Assembly (NCBI GenBank): GCA_900539225.1
Contig: UQBO01000001.1
Span: forward strand, 1-64,000
Reading direction: 5' to 3'
DNA length: 64,000 bases
From: an uncultured Eubacteriales bacterium
GTDB taxonomy: Bacteria; Bacillota; Clostridia; Tissierellales; Peptoniphilaceae
The notes below the pieces were generated by a model that searched no databases, was not told the origin of the DNA, and saw only the letters and a program-made list of their open reading frames with translations. Of the stretch, positions 46,913 to 53,419 are shown piece by piece (within the stretch, counting starts at the first letter, position 1; each line of letters opens with the position of its first letter). The position numbers and the translations under genes were made by a program.

Positions 46913-48064
46913 TTATATACTTTGTAAATTAATCTTGTAAGCATCTTTTACATCCATGCCCTTCATCAGATAATAAATTTTATCATTGTTTACCAAGATA
47001 TCAAGGTCTAGCTTGCTCTCATGACTTAAATTATCAAGATCTTTGTACTTGCTAATGATATTTACATCGCTATGTTTTTTTATCTCTTTTAAAACTTTTT
47101 TCCCCTTTTCATTTGCACATAAAGGTATTATAAAATCATATTCATTATCTCTTGAAACACTATCTTTATAAATGTTTAATAGCATTGCTAATAAAAATCT
47201 ATTGATCTTGCTCTTTGAAAAGTTTTTTCTTGAGACCATATCCATAAATTCATTATAGCTCTTCGCTTCATAGATGTATTTTTTAATATAGTTTACAGCA
47301 TCTTCATCATATTCAAAATACATTTTAAAATTCTTTTCTCTTATAAAAATGGATTTGATATAGGAAAAATATTTTTCCAAGTCAATAATTTTTTCTTGGG
47401 GAAGTGCTGGGACTAAATCACTTACATCTTCACCCTTATATATAAGAGAGCGTATATGACTCGCACTTGCCATGCCAGCCTCATCGCACTCGTCGTTATA
47501 ATGAGGGCCATGTCTTTTCACGGCGAATGGCTTCATCGCGCTCTTCGTTTCGTCAAGAGCACTTATATACTTATAAGCAAGTATATTATTTGATTTACAC
47601 ATTATATCACTCGTAGTAAGCTTATTAAAGCTTAAAGCGTAAGCCCTTGAGTAAGATAGACCACTCGTCAAATGCTTTTTAATTAGCTCATCAAATTGCT
47701 TTTCATTTGCCTTCATCGTTTCATGTGCTTTTCTAAGAGCCTCTATACCATCTTCACTGCCAAAGCTTAGGTAGTCAATTACGTTCAGCTTATTTAGTAT
47801 ATTCACAGCATTTTTTGCAAATATATCTGCAGGAGCTATAGAAGAGAAGACGGGCAGCTCAAGGACGAGGTCACAGCCATATTCACAGGCAATCTTAGCT
47901 CTTTCATACTTGGTAAAGGCACTAGGAAGGCCTCTTTGCACAAAATTGCCACTCATCAGAGCGACCACTGCATCGGCGCCTAAAGCTTCTTTTGTTTTAC
48001 GAATATGATAGATGTGACCGTTGTGAAATGGGTTGTATTCACAAATAATTGCGGCTATTTTCAA
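46913..48064 (-). CDS. tmcAL: tRNA(Met) cytidine acetate ligase (TmcAL, YlbM)
   Basis: 383 residues from the TTG at 48064, chosen because the product then begins MKIAAIICEYNPFHNGH as in other family members, with AGAAGGG six bases upstream. Upstream in-frame GTG (48091) and ATG starts would add nine residues or fewer without a good site. The HNGH nucleotidyltransferase motif activates acetate to make ac4C34 in elongator tRNA-Met. It diverges from ackA, another acetate-activating enzyme. Confidence 0.93.
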   Translation of the reverse strand: MKIAAIICEYNPFHNGHIYHIRKTKEALGADAVVALMSGNFVQRGLPSAFTKYERAKIACEYGCDLVLELPVFSSIAPADIFAKNAVNILNKLNVIDYLSFGSEDGIEALRKAHETMKANEKQFDELIKKHLTSGLSYSRAYALSFNKLTTSDIMCKSNNILAYKYISALDETKSAMKPFAVKRHGPHYNDECDEAGMASASHIRSLIYKGEDVSDLVPALPQEKIIDLEKYFSYIKSIFIREKNFKMYFEYDEDAVNYIKKYIYEAKSYNEFMDMVSRKNFSKSKINRFLLAMLLNIYKDSVSRDNEYDFIIPLCANEKGKKVLKEIKKHSDVNIISKYKDLDNLSHESKLDLDILVNNDKIYYLMKGMDVKDAYKINLQSI

Positions 48065-48091
48065 CTTTTTCCCTTCTTTCATAAAAAACAC

Positions 48092-48120
48092 TTGAAATTT
48101 TCTATAATTTATTATATCAT
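48092..48120 (+). promoter_or_regulatory. Predicted promoter for ackA
   Basis: TTGAAA (48092-48097), 17-base spacer, TATCAT (48115-48120). It overlaps the oppositely directed tmcAL promoter. Confidence 0.6.
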
Positions 48121-48140
48121 ATATGTATATGATTTGTTAA
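48111..48140 (-). promoter_or_regulatory. Predicted promoter for tmcAL
   Basis: On the minus strand: TTAACA (48135-48140), 18-base spacer, TATAAT (48111-48116) preceded by TGA. Its -10 shares bases with the ackA -10. Confidence 0.6.
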
Positions 48141-48158
48141 ATATTCAGGGAGGTAAAA

Positions 48159-49358
48159 ATGAAAATATTAGTAATTAATTGCGGATCATCATCATTAAAG
48201 TATCAACTGATGAATATGGAAGATGAAAGCGTAATATGTAAAGGTTTAGTAGAAAGAATTGGTATTGAAGGATCAAAACTTACTCACAAGGTTGATGGAA
48301 GAGAAAACTTTGTAGTAGAAGAAGCTATGAAAGACCATAAGGCTGCTATGAAACACGTATTTGATGCACTTGTTGACAAAGAACACGGCGTTGTTGTTTC
48401 ACTTGACGAAATCGACGGTATAGGTCACAGAGTACTACACGGTGGAGATATCATCACAGATTCTACTTTAGTAAATGAAGACGTTAAGAAAACTATCGAA
48501 AAATTCATTTGCTTCGGACCACTTCACAACCCAGCAAACCTTATGGGTATAGAAGCTTGCGAAGAACTTGTAAGCGGCAAACCAAACGTTGTTGTTATGG
48601 ATACAGCCTTCCATCAAACAATGCCAGCTAAGAACTTCATGTACGCTATTGACTATGATCTATATGAAAAGTATAGACTTAGAAAATACGGTTTCCACGG
48701 AACTTCTCATAAATATATAGCACATAGAATGGCTGAAATACTTAATAAAGATTTATCAGAACTAAACATAATCAACTGCCACTTAGGTAACGGATCAAGT
48801 TTAGCTTGCATTAAGAATGGTAAAGTTTACGATACATCCATGGGTGTTACACCGCTTGAAGGCCTTGTAATGGGAACAAGATCAGGCGATATCGACCCAA
48901 CTGTTGTTACATTCTTATGTGAAAATGAAAATATCACTCCACATGAAGCTAACCAATGGTTAAATAAAAAATCAGGTGTACTTGGCGTATCTAAGCTAAG
49001 CTCAGACTTTAGAGACCTTGAAGAAGCGAGAGACAAAGGAAATGAAAAAGCAGGACTTGCACTTGATATGTTCACAAACAGAGTTAAAAAGTACATCGGT
49101 GCTTACATGGCTCAAATGCCAGAACTTGACGCCATCGTTATGACTGGTGGTATTGGTGAAAACTCTGACACAATGAGAAGAGAAATTCTTCACGGACTAG
49201 AACACCTAGGTATTGAACTAGATGACAAGAAGAACGATGGTACTAGAGGAAAAGAAGTAGACATCGCTAAAGATGGCGCTAAGATTAAGATCTACATCTG
49301 CCCAACAAACGAAGAATTAATGATAGCAAGAGACACAAAGGAAATTATTTCAAAATAA
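48159..49358 (+). CDS. ackA: Acetate kinase
   Basis: 399 residues, the standard length. VINCGSSSLKYQL (N-terminus), HRVLHGG near 91, FHQTMP, YGFHGTSHKY near 177-186 and GTRSGDIDP near 240 are the family signatures. It makes ATP from acetyl phosphate. The codon use is strongly biased, consistent with high expression. There is no terminator before the rpmF promoter, so read-through into rpmF is possible. pta is not in the window. Confidence 0.98.
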   Translation: MKILVINCGSSSLKYQLMNMEDESVICKGLVERIGIEGSKLTHKVDGRENFVVEEAMKDHKAAMKHVFDALVDKEHGVVVSLDEIDGIGHRVLHGGDIITDSTLVNEDVKKTIEKFICFGPLHNPANLMGIEACEELVSGKPNVVVMDTAFHQTMPAKNFMYAIDYDLYEKYRLRKYGFHGTSHKYIAHRMAEILNKDLSELNIINCHLGNGSSLACIKNGKVYDTSMGVTPLEGLVMGTRSGDIDPTVVTFLCENENITPHEANQWLNKKSGVLGVSKLSSDFRDLEEARDKGNEKAGLALDMFTNRVKKYIGAYMAQMPELDAIVMTGGIGENSDTMRREILHGLEHLGIELDDKKNDGTRGKEVDIAKDGAKIKIYICPTNEELMIARDTKEIISK

Positions 49359-49381
49359 TTTAAAATAAGATAGAAAAAGTC

Positions 49382-49410
49382 TTGACAAAAGATAGAAAAA
49401 ACAGTATAAT
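49382..49410 (+). promoter_or_regulatory. Perfect-consensus sigma-A promoter for rpmF
   Basis: TTGACA (49382-49387), exactly 17 bases, TATAAT (49405-49410). It lies 65 bases before the rpmF start. Confidence 0.9.
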
Positions 49411-49474
49411 TGTAATGTTATAAATGCGAATTAGTAAAGAAATACATTTACTGTAAGTTAAGGAGGTGTTTTTA

Positions 49475-49654
49475 ATGGCAGTACCTAAAGGACGTACATC
49501 AAAACAAAGACGTAACAAGAGAAGAGCTTCATCTTATACATTAAGAAAAGCAACTTTCGTTGAATGTCCTCAATGTCATGAAATGAAAAGACCACACAGA
49601 GTATGCATGAGCTGTGGTTATTACAATGGTGAAAAGGTTTTAGATGTTGAATAA
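49475..49654 (+). CDS. rpmF: 50S ribosomal protein L32
   Basis: 59 residues from the ATG at 49475, with AAGGAGG seven bases upstream; a GTG at 49466 overlaps that site and was rejected. It begins MAVPKGRTSKQRR and has CxxC pairs at Cys31/34 and Cys44/47, the zinc-binding form. In many Firmicutes the DUF177 gene yceD precedes rpmF and plsX follows. Here yceD is absent and a 1.8-kb accessory island separates rpmF from plsX. Confidence 0.97.
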   Translation: MAVPKGRTSKQRRNKRRASSYTLRKATFVECPQCHEMKRPHRVCMSCGYYNGEKVLDVE

Positions 49655-49658
49655 AATT

Positions 49659-49685
49659 ACTCAGGTTAATCGCCTGAGTTTTTTT
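49659..49685 (+). terminator. Rho-independent terminator after rpmF
   Basis: A 7-bp stem ACTCAGG/CCTGAGT, loop TTAATCG, followed by seven Ts. It marks the left edge of the accessory island. Confidence 0.85.
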
Positions 49686-49792
49686 ATTGCGTATTTGTTC
49701 CTACTAGGTCCAATTGATTTGGAGCAGTTCCAAGTGGGACAAGGAAAAAAACAAGGACTATCTCAATAAATACTAACGCAAGCACAAGTATA

Positions 49793-49833
49793 AAATAGGC
49801 TAAAGTGACTTATCAGCCTATTTATGATATAAT
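49793..49833 (+). promoter_or_regulatory. Promoter with operator-like inverted repeat for the broken regulator / metallochaperone unit
   Basis: -35 GTGACT (49805-49810), 17-base spacer, extended -10 TGATATAAT (49825-49833). A perfect 9-bp inverted repeat, AAATAGGCT (49793-49801) and AGCCTATTT (49815-49823), flanks the -35. This is the position expected of a repressor operator, though it could also act as a hairpin in a read-through RNA. Confidence 0.6.
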
Positions 49834-49868
49834 ATATCTTAACAATAAAACGGATAAGGGGTAATAAT

Positions 49869-50025
49869 ATGGCAATTTCTTATAAACCATTATGGCACTT
49901 ATTGGTAGAAAGAGAAATGAACAAAGAAGACTTAAAAAGAGCTGCAACCTGTAGATCCATTGAAAGAGGTATTAGATATCCTGATTAACTATAGTAATAA
50001 TATTTATTCAGACAGGAGGAAATAA
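49869..50025 (+). pseudogene. Broken helix-turn-helix regulator gene
   Basis: The ATG at 49869 opens a 39-codon frame ending at 49988 whose start, MAISYKPLWHLLVEREMNK, matches the N-terminus of small Cro/CI-type (XRE) regulators of mobile elements. The frame then loses similarity and stops far short of the usual 65-70 residues. In the next frame, 49948-50025 reads as a plausible protein tail (PVDPLKEVLDILINYS...) that ends one base before the start of the metallochaperone gene. The simplest explanation is a deletion or frameshift that joined the front of one regulator gene to the end of another or of itself. A 39-residue functional peptide is possible but less likely. Confidence 0.6.
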
Positions 50026-50026
50026 A

Positions 50027-50524
50027 GTGAGTCAAGAAAATAAGATAAATCAATCTTGCTGAGGTTCAATACAAAAAACCACTGGTACAGTGGAAGAAAA
50101 AGCAAATTGCCCCAAATGTCACAAAATAGGAGAAAAGGTTAAGAATATAACTGTAAAGCATATGGTATCAGAAAACCTTATGGGAAAGGTTGTAGATGAA
50201 GAAACTTACTATTTATGTATGAATGAAGATTGTGATGTCGTGTATTATAACTTAAACAATGAAAGAGTTTTTTATAAGGAAGATGTAAAAGTTCCTATAT
50301 GGTTTAAAAAGGATGCAAATCCCAAATATATATGCTATTGCAACCAAGTTACAGAGCAACAAATTATAAACGCTGTTTTAGATGATGGTGCAAAGAATAT
50401 TAAAGATATTATTAGACTTACAGGGGCAATGAAAAATGGAAAGTGCGAAATTAACAATCCTTTGGGTAAATGCTGTAGTCCTTTTATTCAAGAAACCATC
50501 AATAAGGCATTAAAAAGCAAATAA
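50027..50524 (+). CDS. CopZ-type Zn/[2Fe-2S] metallochaperone, candidate selenoprotein (in-frame TGA at 50060)
   Basis: From the GTG at 50027 (AGGAGG seven bases upstream) the frame reads MSQENKINQSC, then TGA (50060-50062), then GSIQKTTG and on to a TAA at 50522. If TGA is read as selenocysteine the product has 165 residues and a Ser-Cys-Sec-Gly motif at 10-13. The rest resembles the N-terminal domain of Archaeoglobus CopZ and related putative iron-sulfur metallochaperones. Cys28/Cys31 and Cys64/Cys69 probably bind zinc; Cys103/Cys105 and Cys140, Cys149 or Cys150 include likely [2Fe-2S] ligands. The C-terminal HMA copper-binding domain is absent. The only alternative start after the TGA, a GTG at 50090, has no ribosome binding site. 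Relatives, as I recall them, tend to have a Cys pair near the N-terminus. Competing explanation: a nonsense mutation in decaying DNA. Confidence 0.7.
50079..50093 (+). promoter_or_regulatory. Candidate bacterial SECIS hairpin
   Basis: A perfect stem CCACTG (50079-50084) / CAGTGG (50088-50093) with loop GTA, or five pairs with loop GGTAC. The loop starts 22 bases after the TGA. Bacterial SECIS elements lie within the coding region just after the UGA, with a short stem and a G at the start of the apical loop, typically 16-37 bases from the UGA. All three criteria are met. It also lies exactly where an internal GTG codon (50090) is found. Confidence 0.6.
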
Positions 50525-50609
50525 TAGTTTGCGACACATAATTTATAAAGTACGTCACAACAGTAATAAAATTAAAAATAATAAAAAACTATAGAATTAA
50601 AATTTTAGA

Positions 50610-50642
50610 GGTTCAGATGTAAAAGTCTGGGCCGCTTTTTTA
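50610..50642 (+). terminator. Rho-independent terminator after the metallochaperone gene
   Basis: An 8-bp stem, GGTTCAGA with TCTGGGCC (two G-U pairs), an 8-base loop, then GCTTTTTTATTTT. Confidence 0.7.
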
Positions 50643-50668
50643 TTTTCCCTGGAAAGGAGGTCGCCTAT

Positions 50669-50926
50669 ATGGTAAATGATGAAGTTAATAATAAGGCTAT
50701 AAATATTGAGATAAAAGTGGCTCAGTATTCAGCAAAGGCTATTTTAAAAGCTATGAAAAAGATTATAGAAGATGCCAATGAAAAAAGTCAACAACTTGCA
50801 GATTATATTAGTGAAAAAAGAAAAACTAATTCAAGGAAACTTAAGGATATGGTAAAGAAAGGTCATCTGGAAAATATTGATAAGCAAATCGAAAATAAAT
50901 TCAAAGCTTTTAAGGATTACGCATAA
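50669..50926 (+). pseudogene. Truncated PcfB-like (DUF3801) conjugation protein
   Basis: 85 residues with AAAGGAGG upstream. The start MVNDEVNNKAINIEIKVAQ matches the N-terminus of PcfB-type proteins of conjugative elements, and KLKDMVKKGHLENI corresponds to their conserved core. Intact homologs run on for several dozen more residues, through the motif around KKYGVDF; here a TAA comes right after FKAFKDYA. It is probably non-functional. The family match is from memory of the sequence pattern. Confidence 0.6.
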
Positions 50927-51101
50927 AGGCGTAAAATAAATTGGGGGTTTGTTAGAGATAAAGATACAAGACTTTATATTAACAATACAAACTACACAAA
51001 AGAAATGAATAATGAAAATTGGAAAAGGTTGGAAGATTTATTTTAATGCTTTGTTAGATGACAAGAGATTTAATAATGAAACTTTTAAAGAGATAGCATA
51101 A
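50927..51101 (+). pseudogene. Frameshifted remnant of a mobile-element gene
   Basis: After the stop at 50926 the same frame stays open for 39 codons to 51046 (reading ...VRDKDTRLYINNTNYTK... and ending WKRLEDLF). From about 51042 the following frame continues as FNALLDDKRFNNETFKEIA to a TAA at 51099. The two pieces read as one protein split by a frameshift. There is no start codon with a ribosome binding site. I do not recognise the family; the position suggests another conjugative-element gene. Confidence 0.45.
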
Positions 51102-51138
51102 ATGTTAACTCTTTTTTATTACAAGAAAGGAGTTATAT

Positions 51139-51375
51139 ATGAATAAATTAGAACAAATAAGACAAGAGTCAAAAGAAATAAAAGACAAAATTGATGATAC
51201 AGAAGAAAGACTAAGACAACTAAAAAATCAAGAAAAGAAGATGTTAAAACAAGACATAGAAAAAAGAAGAAAAGAAAGAACTCATAGACTAATAACAAGA
51301 GGAGCAATCTTAGAAAGCCTTATAGAAAACGCAGAAAAATTAACATATGAAGAAATAAAAATCCTACTAGAATAA
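51139..51375 (+). CDS. DUF3847-like small protein of conjugative elements
   Basis: 78 residues with AAGGAG upstream. It is a charged coiled coil (residues 1-45) followed by ERTHRLITRGAILESL, the hallmark of DUF3847 proteins, which are encoded beside relaxase genes in Firmicutes integrative elements. The C-terminus is shorter than in most relatives. The relaxase itself is missing, so the protein has probably lost its context. It may still be translated. Confidence 0.65.
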   Translation: MNKLEQIRQESKEIKDKIDDTEERLRQLKNQEKKMLKQDIEKRRKERTHRLITRGAILESLIENAEKLTYEEIKILLE

Positions 51376-51436
51376 GCAATAAAGACAAATTTATATTATT
51401 AGATTTGCCACATGCATTAGTGATAATATAAAAAAC

Positions 51437-51465
51437 TTGATTTAATAGACAAAATAATGTATAAT
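51437..51465 (+). promoter_or_regulatory. Predicted promoter for the plsX operon
   Basis: TTGATT (51437-51442), 17-base spacer, TATAAT (51460-51465). It is the right-hand limit of the accessory island and gives plsX transcription independent of rpmF. Confidence 0.8.
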
Positions 51466-51492
51466 AATTATGGATTTAGAACGGAGGAAATT

Positions 51493-52467
51493 ATGAAGTT
51501 ATTAATTGATACACAAGGCGGCGACAATGCACCTAAAGCTATGCTCATGGCTGTACAAAAGGCAAAGGCAGAGGACAGCTCTTTAGATTTTGTTTTGTTT
51601 GGCGATAGAAAAGAGATTGAAGAGCATCTTGGAGCTGATGCAGCGAATTATGAGATAGTTCAAACTGAAGACGTCATAACAAATGAGGACGAAGCGGCTC
51701 TATCCATAAGAAAGAAGAATAAAGCATCCATAGTCCTAGCATCAAAGTACTTAGTTGAAAATGATGATGCAGATGCCTTTATATCATCTGGATCAACTGG
51801 CGCGCTTCTTGCTGCAGCTATGCTTATAGTAAAGAGGATAGATGGCTACAAAAGAGCGAGCATACCAACATTCTTACCAGGAATAAATGGACCAACACTG
51901 CTTTTGGATTCAGGGGCCAATGTTGACTGCGAGCCAGAATTTATTTATGAATTTGCTAAACTAGGCTCAAAGTACGTGGAAAAGCTTCTTGGAATCAAAA
52001 ATCCGAAGGTCGCTTTGGTATCTAACGGCGCTGAAGCTAAAAAGGGTAACGAGCTAACTAAGAAGGCTCATGAAATACTTAAAAATTCAGAACTTAATTT
52101 TATTGGCAATATCGAAGCCAACGAAGTGCTTACGACTGAAGCAGACATCATCGTTCAAGACGGTTTTGTAGGCAATGTAATACTAAAGGAGCTTGAAGGC
52201 GCCAGCAAAGTCTTTGTAGGAAGCATAAAGAACTTTGTTATGACAGATGAGAAATATTTCTCCTCTGACGAATTGAAGATTTCATTTTTAAAGGATATCA
52301 TGTCTCTTATGGGACTTACTAAGTATGGTGGATCACCTGTCTTAGGCGTAAATAAAGCAATAATCAAAGCACATGGCAATAGCGATGAGAAGGCATTTTA
52401 CCTAGCTATAAGAAATACTGTTGACTTTGTGAATTCAGGAGTTATAGAATATTTAAAGGAAAATTAG
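51493..52467 (+). CDS. plsX: Phosphate acyltransferase PlsX
   Basis: 324 residues from the ATG at 51493, chosen because GGAGGAAA lies just upstream and the product starts MKLLIDTQGGDNAP, the family N-terminus (usually xxDAMGGDxxP). An ATG at 51457 lies inside the promoter and was rejected. LLDSGANVDC and VGNVILKELEG are further signatures. It makes acyl-phosphate from acyl-ACP for PlsY. The acyl carrier protein gene follows directly. No fapR is present upstream. Confidence 0.95.
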   Translation: MKLLIDTQGGDNAPKAMLMAVQKAKAEDSSLDFVLFGDRKEIEEHLGADAANYEIVQTEDVITNEDEAALSIRKKNKASIVLASKYLVENDDADAFISSGSTGALLAAAMLIVKRIDGYKRASIPTFLPGINGPTLLLDSGANVDCEPEFIYEFAKLGSKYVEKLLGIKNPKVALVSNGAEAKKGNELTKKAHEILKNSELNFIGNIEANEVLTTEADIIVQDGFVGNVILKELEGASKVFVGSIKNFVMTDEKYFSSDELKISFLKDIMSLMGLTKYGGSPVLGVNKAIIKAHGNSDEKAFYLAIRNTVDFVNSGVIEYLKEN

Positions 52468-52475
52468 GAGGAGCT

Positions 52476-52706
52476 ATGTTAGAAGAAAAAATTAAAGAAA
52501 TAATTGCTAAGCAATTTAAAGTAGATCTTAAAGATTTAAAGGACGAAACAAGATTTAAAGAAGACTTAAAGGCAGATTCCATCGCCATAGTTGAATTAAT
52601 TATGAATTTAGAAGACGAATTAAATGTAAGCCTTGATGATGACAAGGTTACAAGTGTTAAAACAGTTGGAGAGGCAATCGCACTAGCCGTAGAAGCTGCA
52701 AAATAA
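52476..52706 (+). CDS. acpP: Acyl carrier protein
   Basis: 76 residues, acidic, all helical. The phosphopantetheine serine is Ser35 in ADSIAIVELIM; most ACPs have DSL, so DSI is a mild variant. It carries acyl chains in fatty acid synthesis. It is coupled to rnc by a TAATG overlap, the usual plsX/acpP-rnc-smc order. Confidence 0.97.
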   Translation: MLEEKIKEIIAKQFKVDLKDLKDETRFKEDLKADSIAIVELIMNLEDELNVSLDDDKVTSVKTVGEAIALAVEAAK

Positions 52707-53419
52707 TGAAGAATTCTAATATATCCGATGCTCGCGAAAAGCTCAAAAGCTTGCAGGCGATTATCGGATATAATTTTAATGACGAAAATTTGCTTTTTAC
52801 AAGTTTGGTTCACAAGAGCGCTAGTGAGGCAGAACTTTTAACTACACCATATAATGCTCAGAGTCTTGAGTTTTTAGGCGACAAAGTGCTTTCATATGTC
52901 TTGGCAAAGAATTTATTCACTAAGTACATAGACAAGGACGAAGGTGCTCTATCAAAGCTTATTGCTATGCTTGGCAAAGCTTCATACCAAAATATGGTCG
53001 CTAAAAATCTTCATTTGGATGAGTACATCTATATGGAAGCAAATTTAAGATTAGATCTTGATAAGACTTCGATACTATCTGATCACTTAGAGGCCTTGAT
53101 TGCTGCCATATACTTAGACTCAGACATCGATGCAGCTGAGAAATTTATACTGGATAAATATTTAAAAGATGCCAATATGCTCTTGGACGCGAATAATGAT
53201 TTTCTAAATTATAGAAATATTTTGATTGAATATGCTCAAAAGCATGGCCTAGACTTAGTATTTACTCTAGTAAAAGAATATGGACCTGATAATGATAAGA
53301 GTTTTGAGTACAAAGCTGAGCTTGATGGATACAAAGCCATTGCCACGGCGAAGACAAAGAAGGCTGCTAAGCAAATGGCTTCGAAAAAACTTGCGATTGA
53401 GATGAATTTGATAGAATGA
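52706..53419 (+). CDS. rnc: Ribonuclease III
   Basis: 237 residues: the catalytic domain with QSLEFLGDKVLSYVLA near 51-66 and the second acidic site in DHLEALIAAIYLD near 127, then a C-terminal double-stranded RNA-binding domain (about 168-237). The usual ERLEFLGDAVL has Lys in place of Ala (LGDKVL). It processes rRNA and structured RNAs. It ends in TGA and overlaps the next gene by four bases. Confidence 0.96.
   Translation: MKNSNISDAREKLKSLQAIIGYNFNDENLLFTSLVHKSASEAELLTTPYNAQSLEFLGDKVLSYVLAKNLFTKYIDKDEGALSKLIAMLGKASYQNMVAKNLHLDEYIYMEANLRLDLDKTSILSDHLEALIAAIYLDSDIDAAEKFILDKYLKDANMLLDANNDFLNYRNILIEYAQKHGLDLVFTLVKEYGPDNDKSFEYKAELDGYKAIATAKTKKAAKQMASKKLAIEMNLIE

Larger units (their letters stand above)
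49686..51430. mobile_element. Decayed remnant of an integrative/conjugative element
   Basis: This stretch between the rpmF terminator and the plsX promoter interrupts an otherwise tight housekeeping run. It holds fragments of genes typical of conjugative elements (PcfB-like at 50669, DUF3847-like at 51139), a frameshifted remnant (50927-51101), a broken regulator (49869-50025) and a metallochaperone gene (50027-50524). No integrase, relaxase or other transfer gene survives, and I could not find flanking direct repeats by eye, so the true ends are uncertain. Confidence 0.65.

Noticed and set aside
50090..50524. A shorter metallochaperone starting at the GTG at 50090, after the TGA
   Set aside because: No ribosome binding site precedes it, and it lies inside a hairpin. 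The upstream GTG at 50027 has an ideal site and the frame is continuous apart from the TGA.
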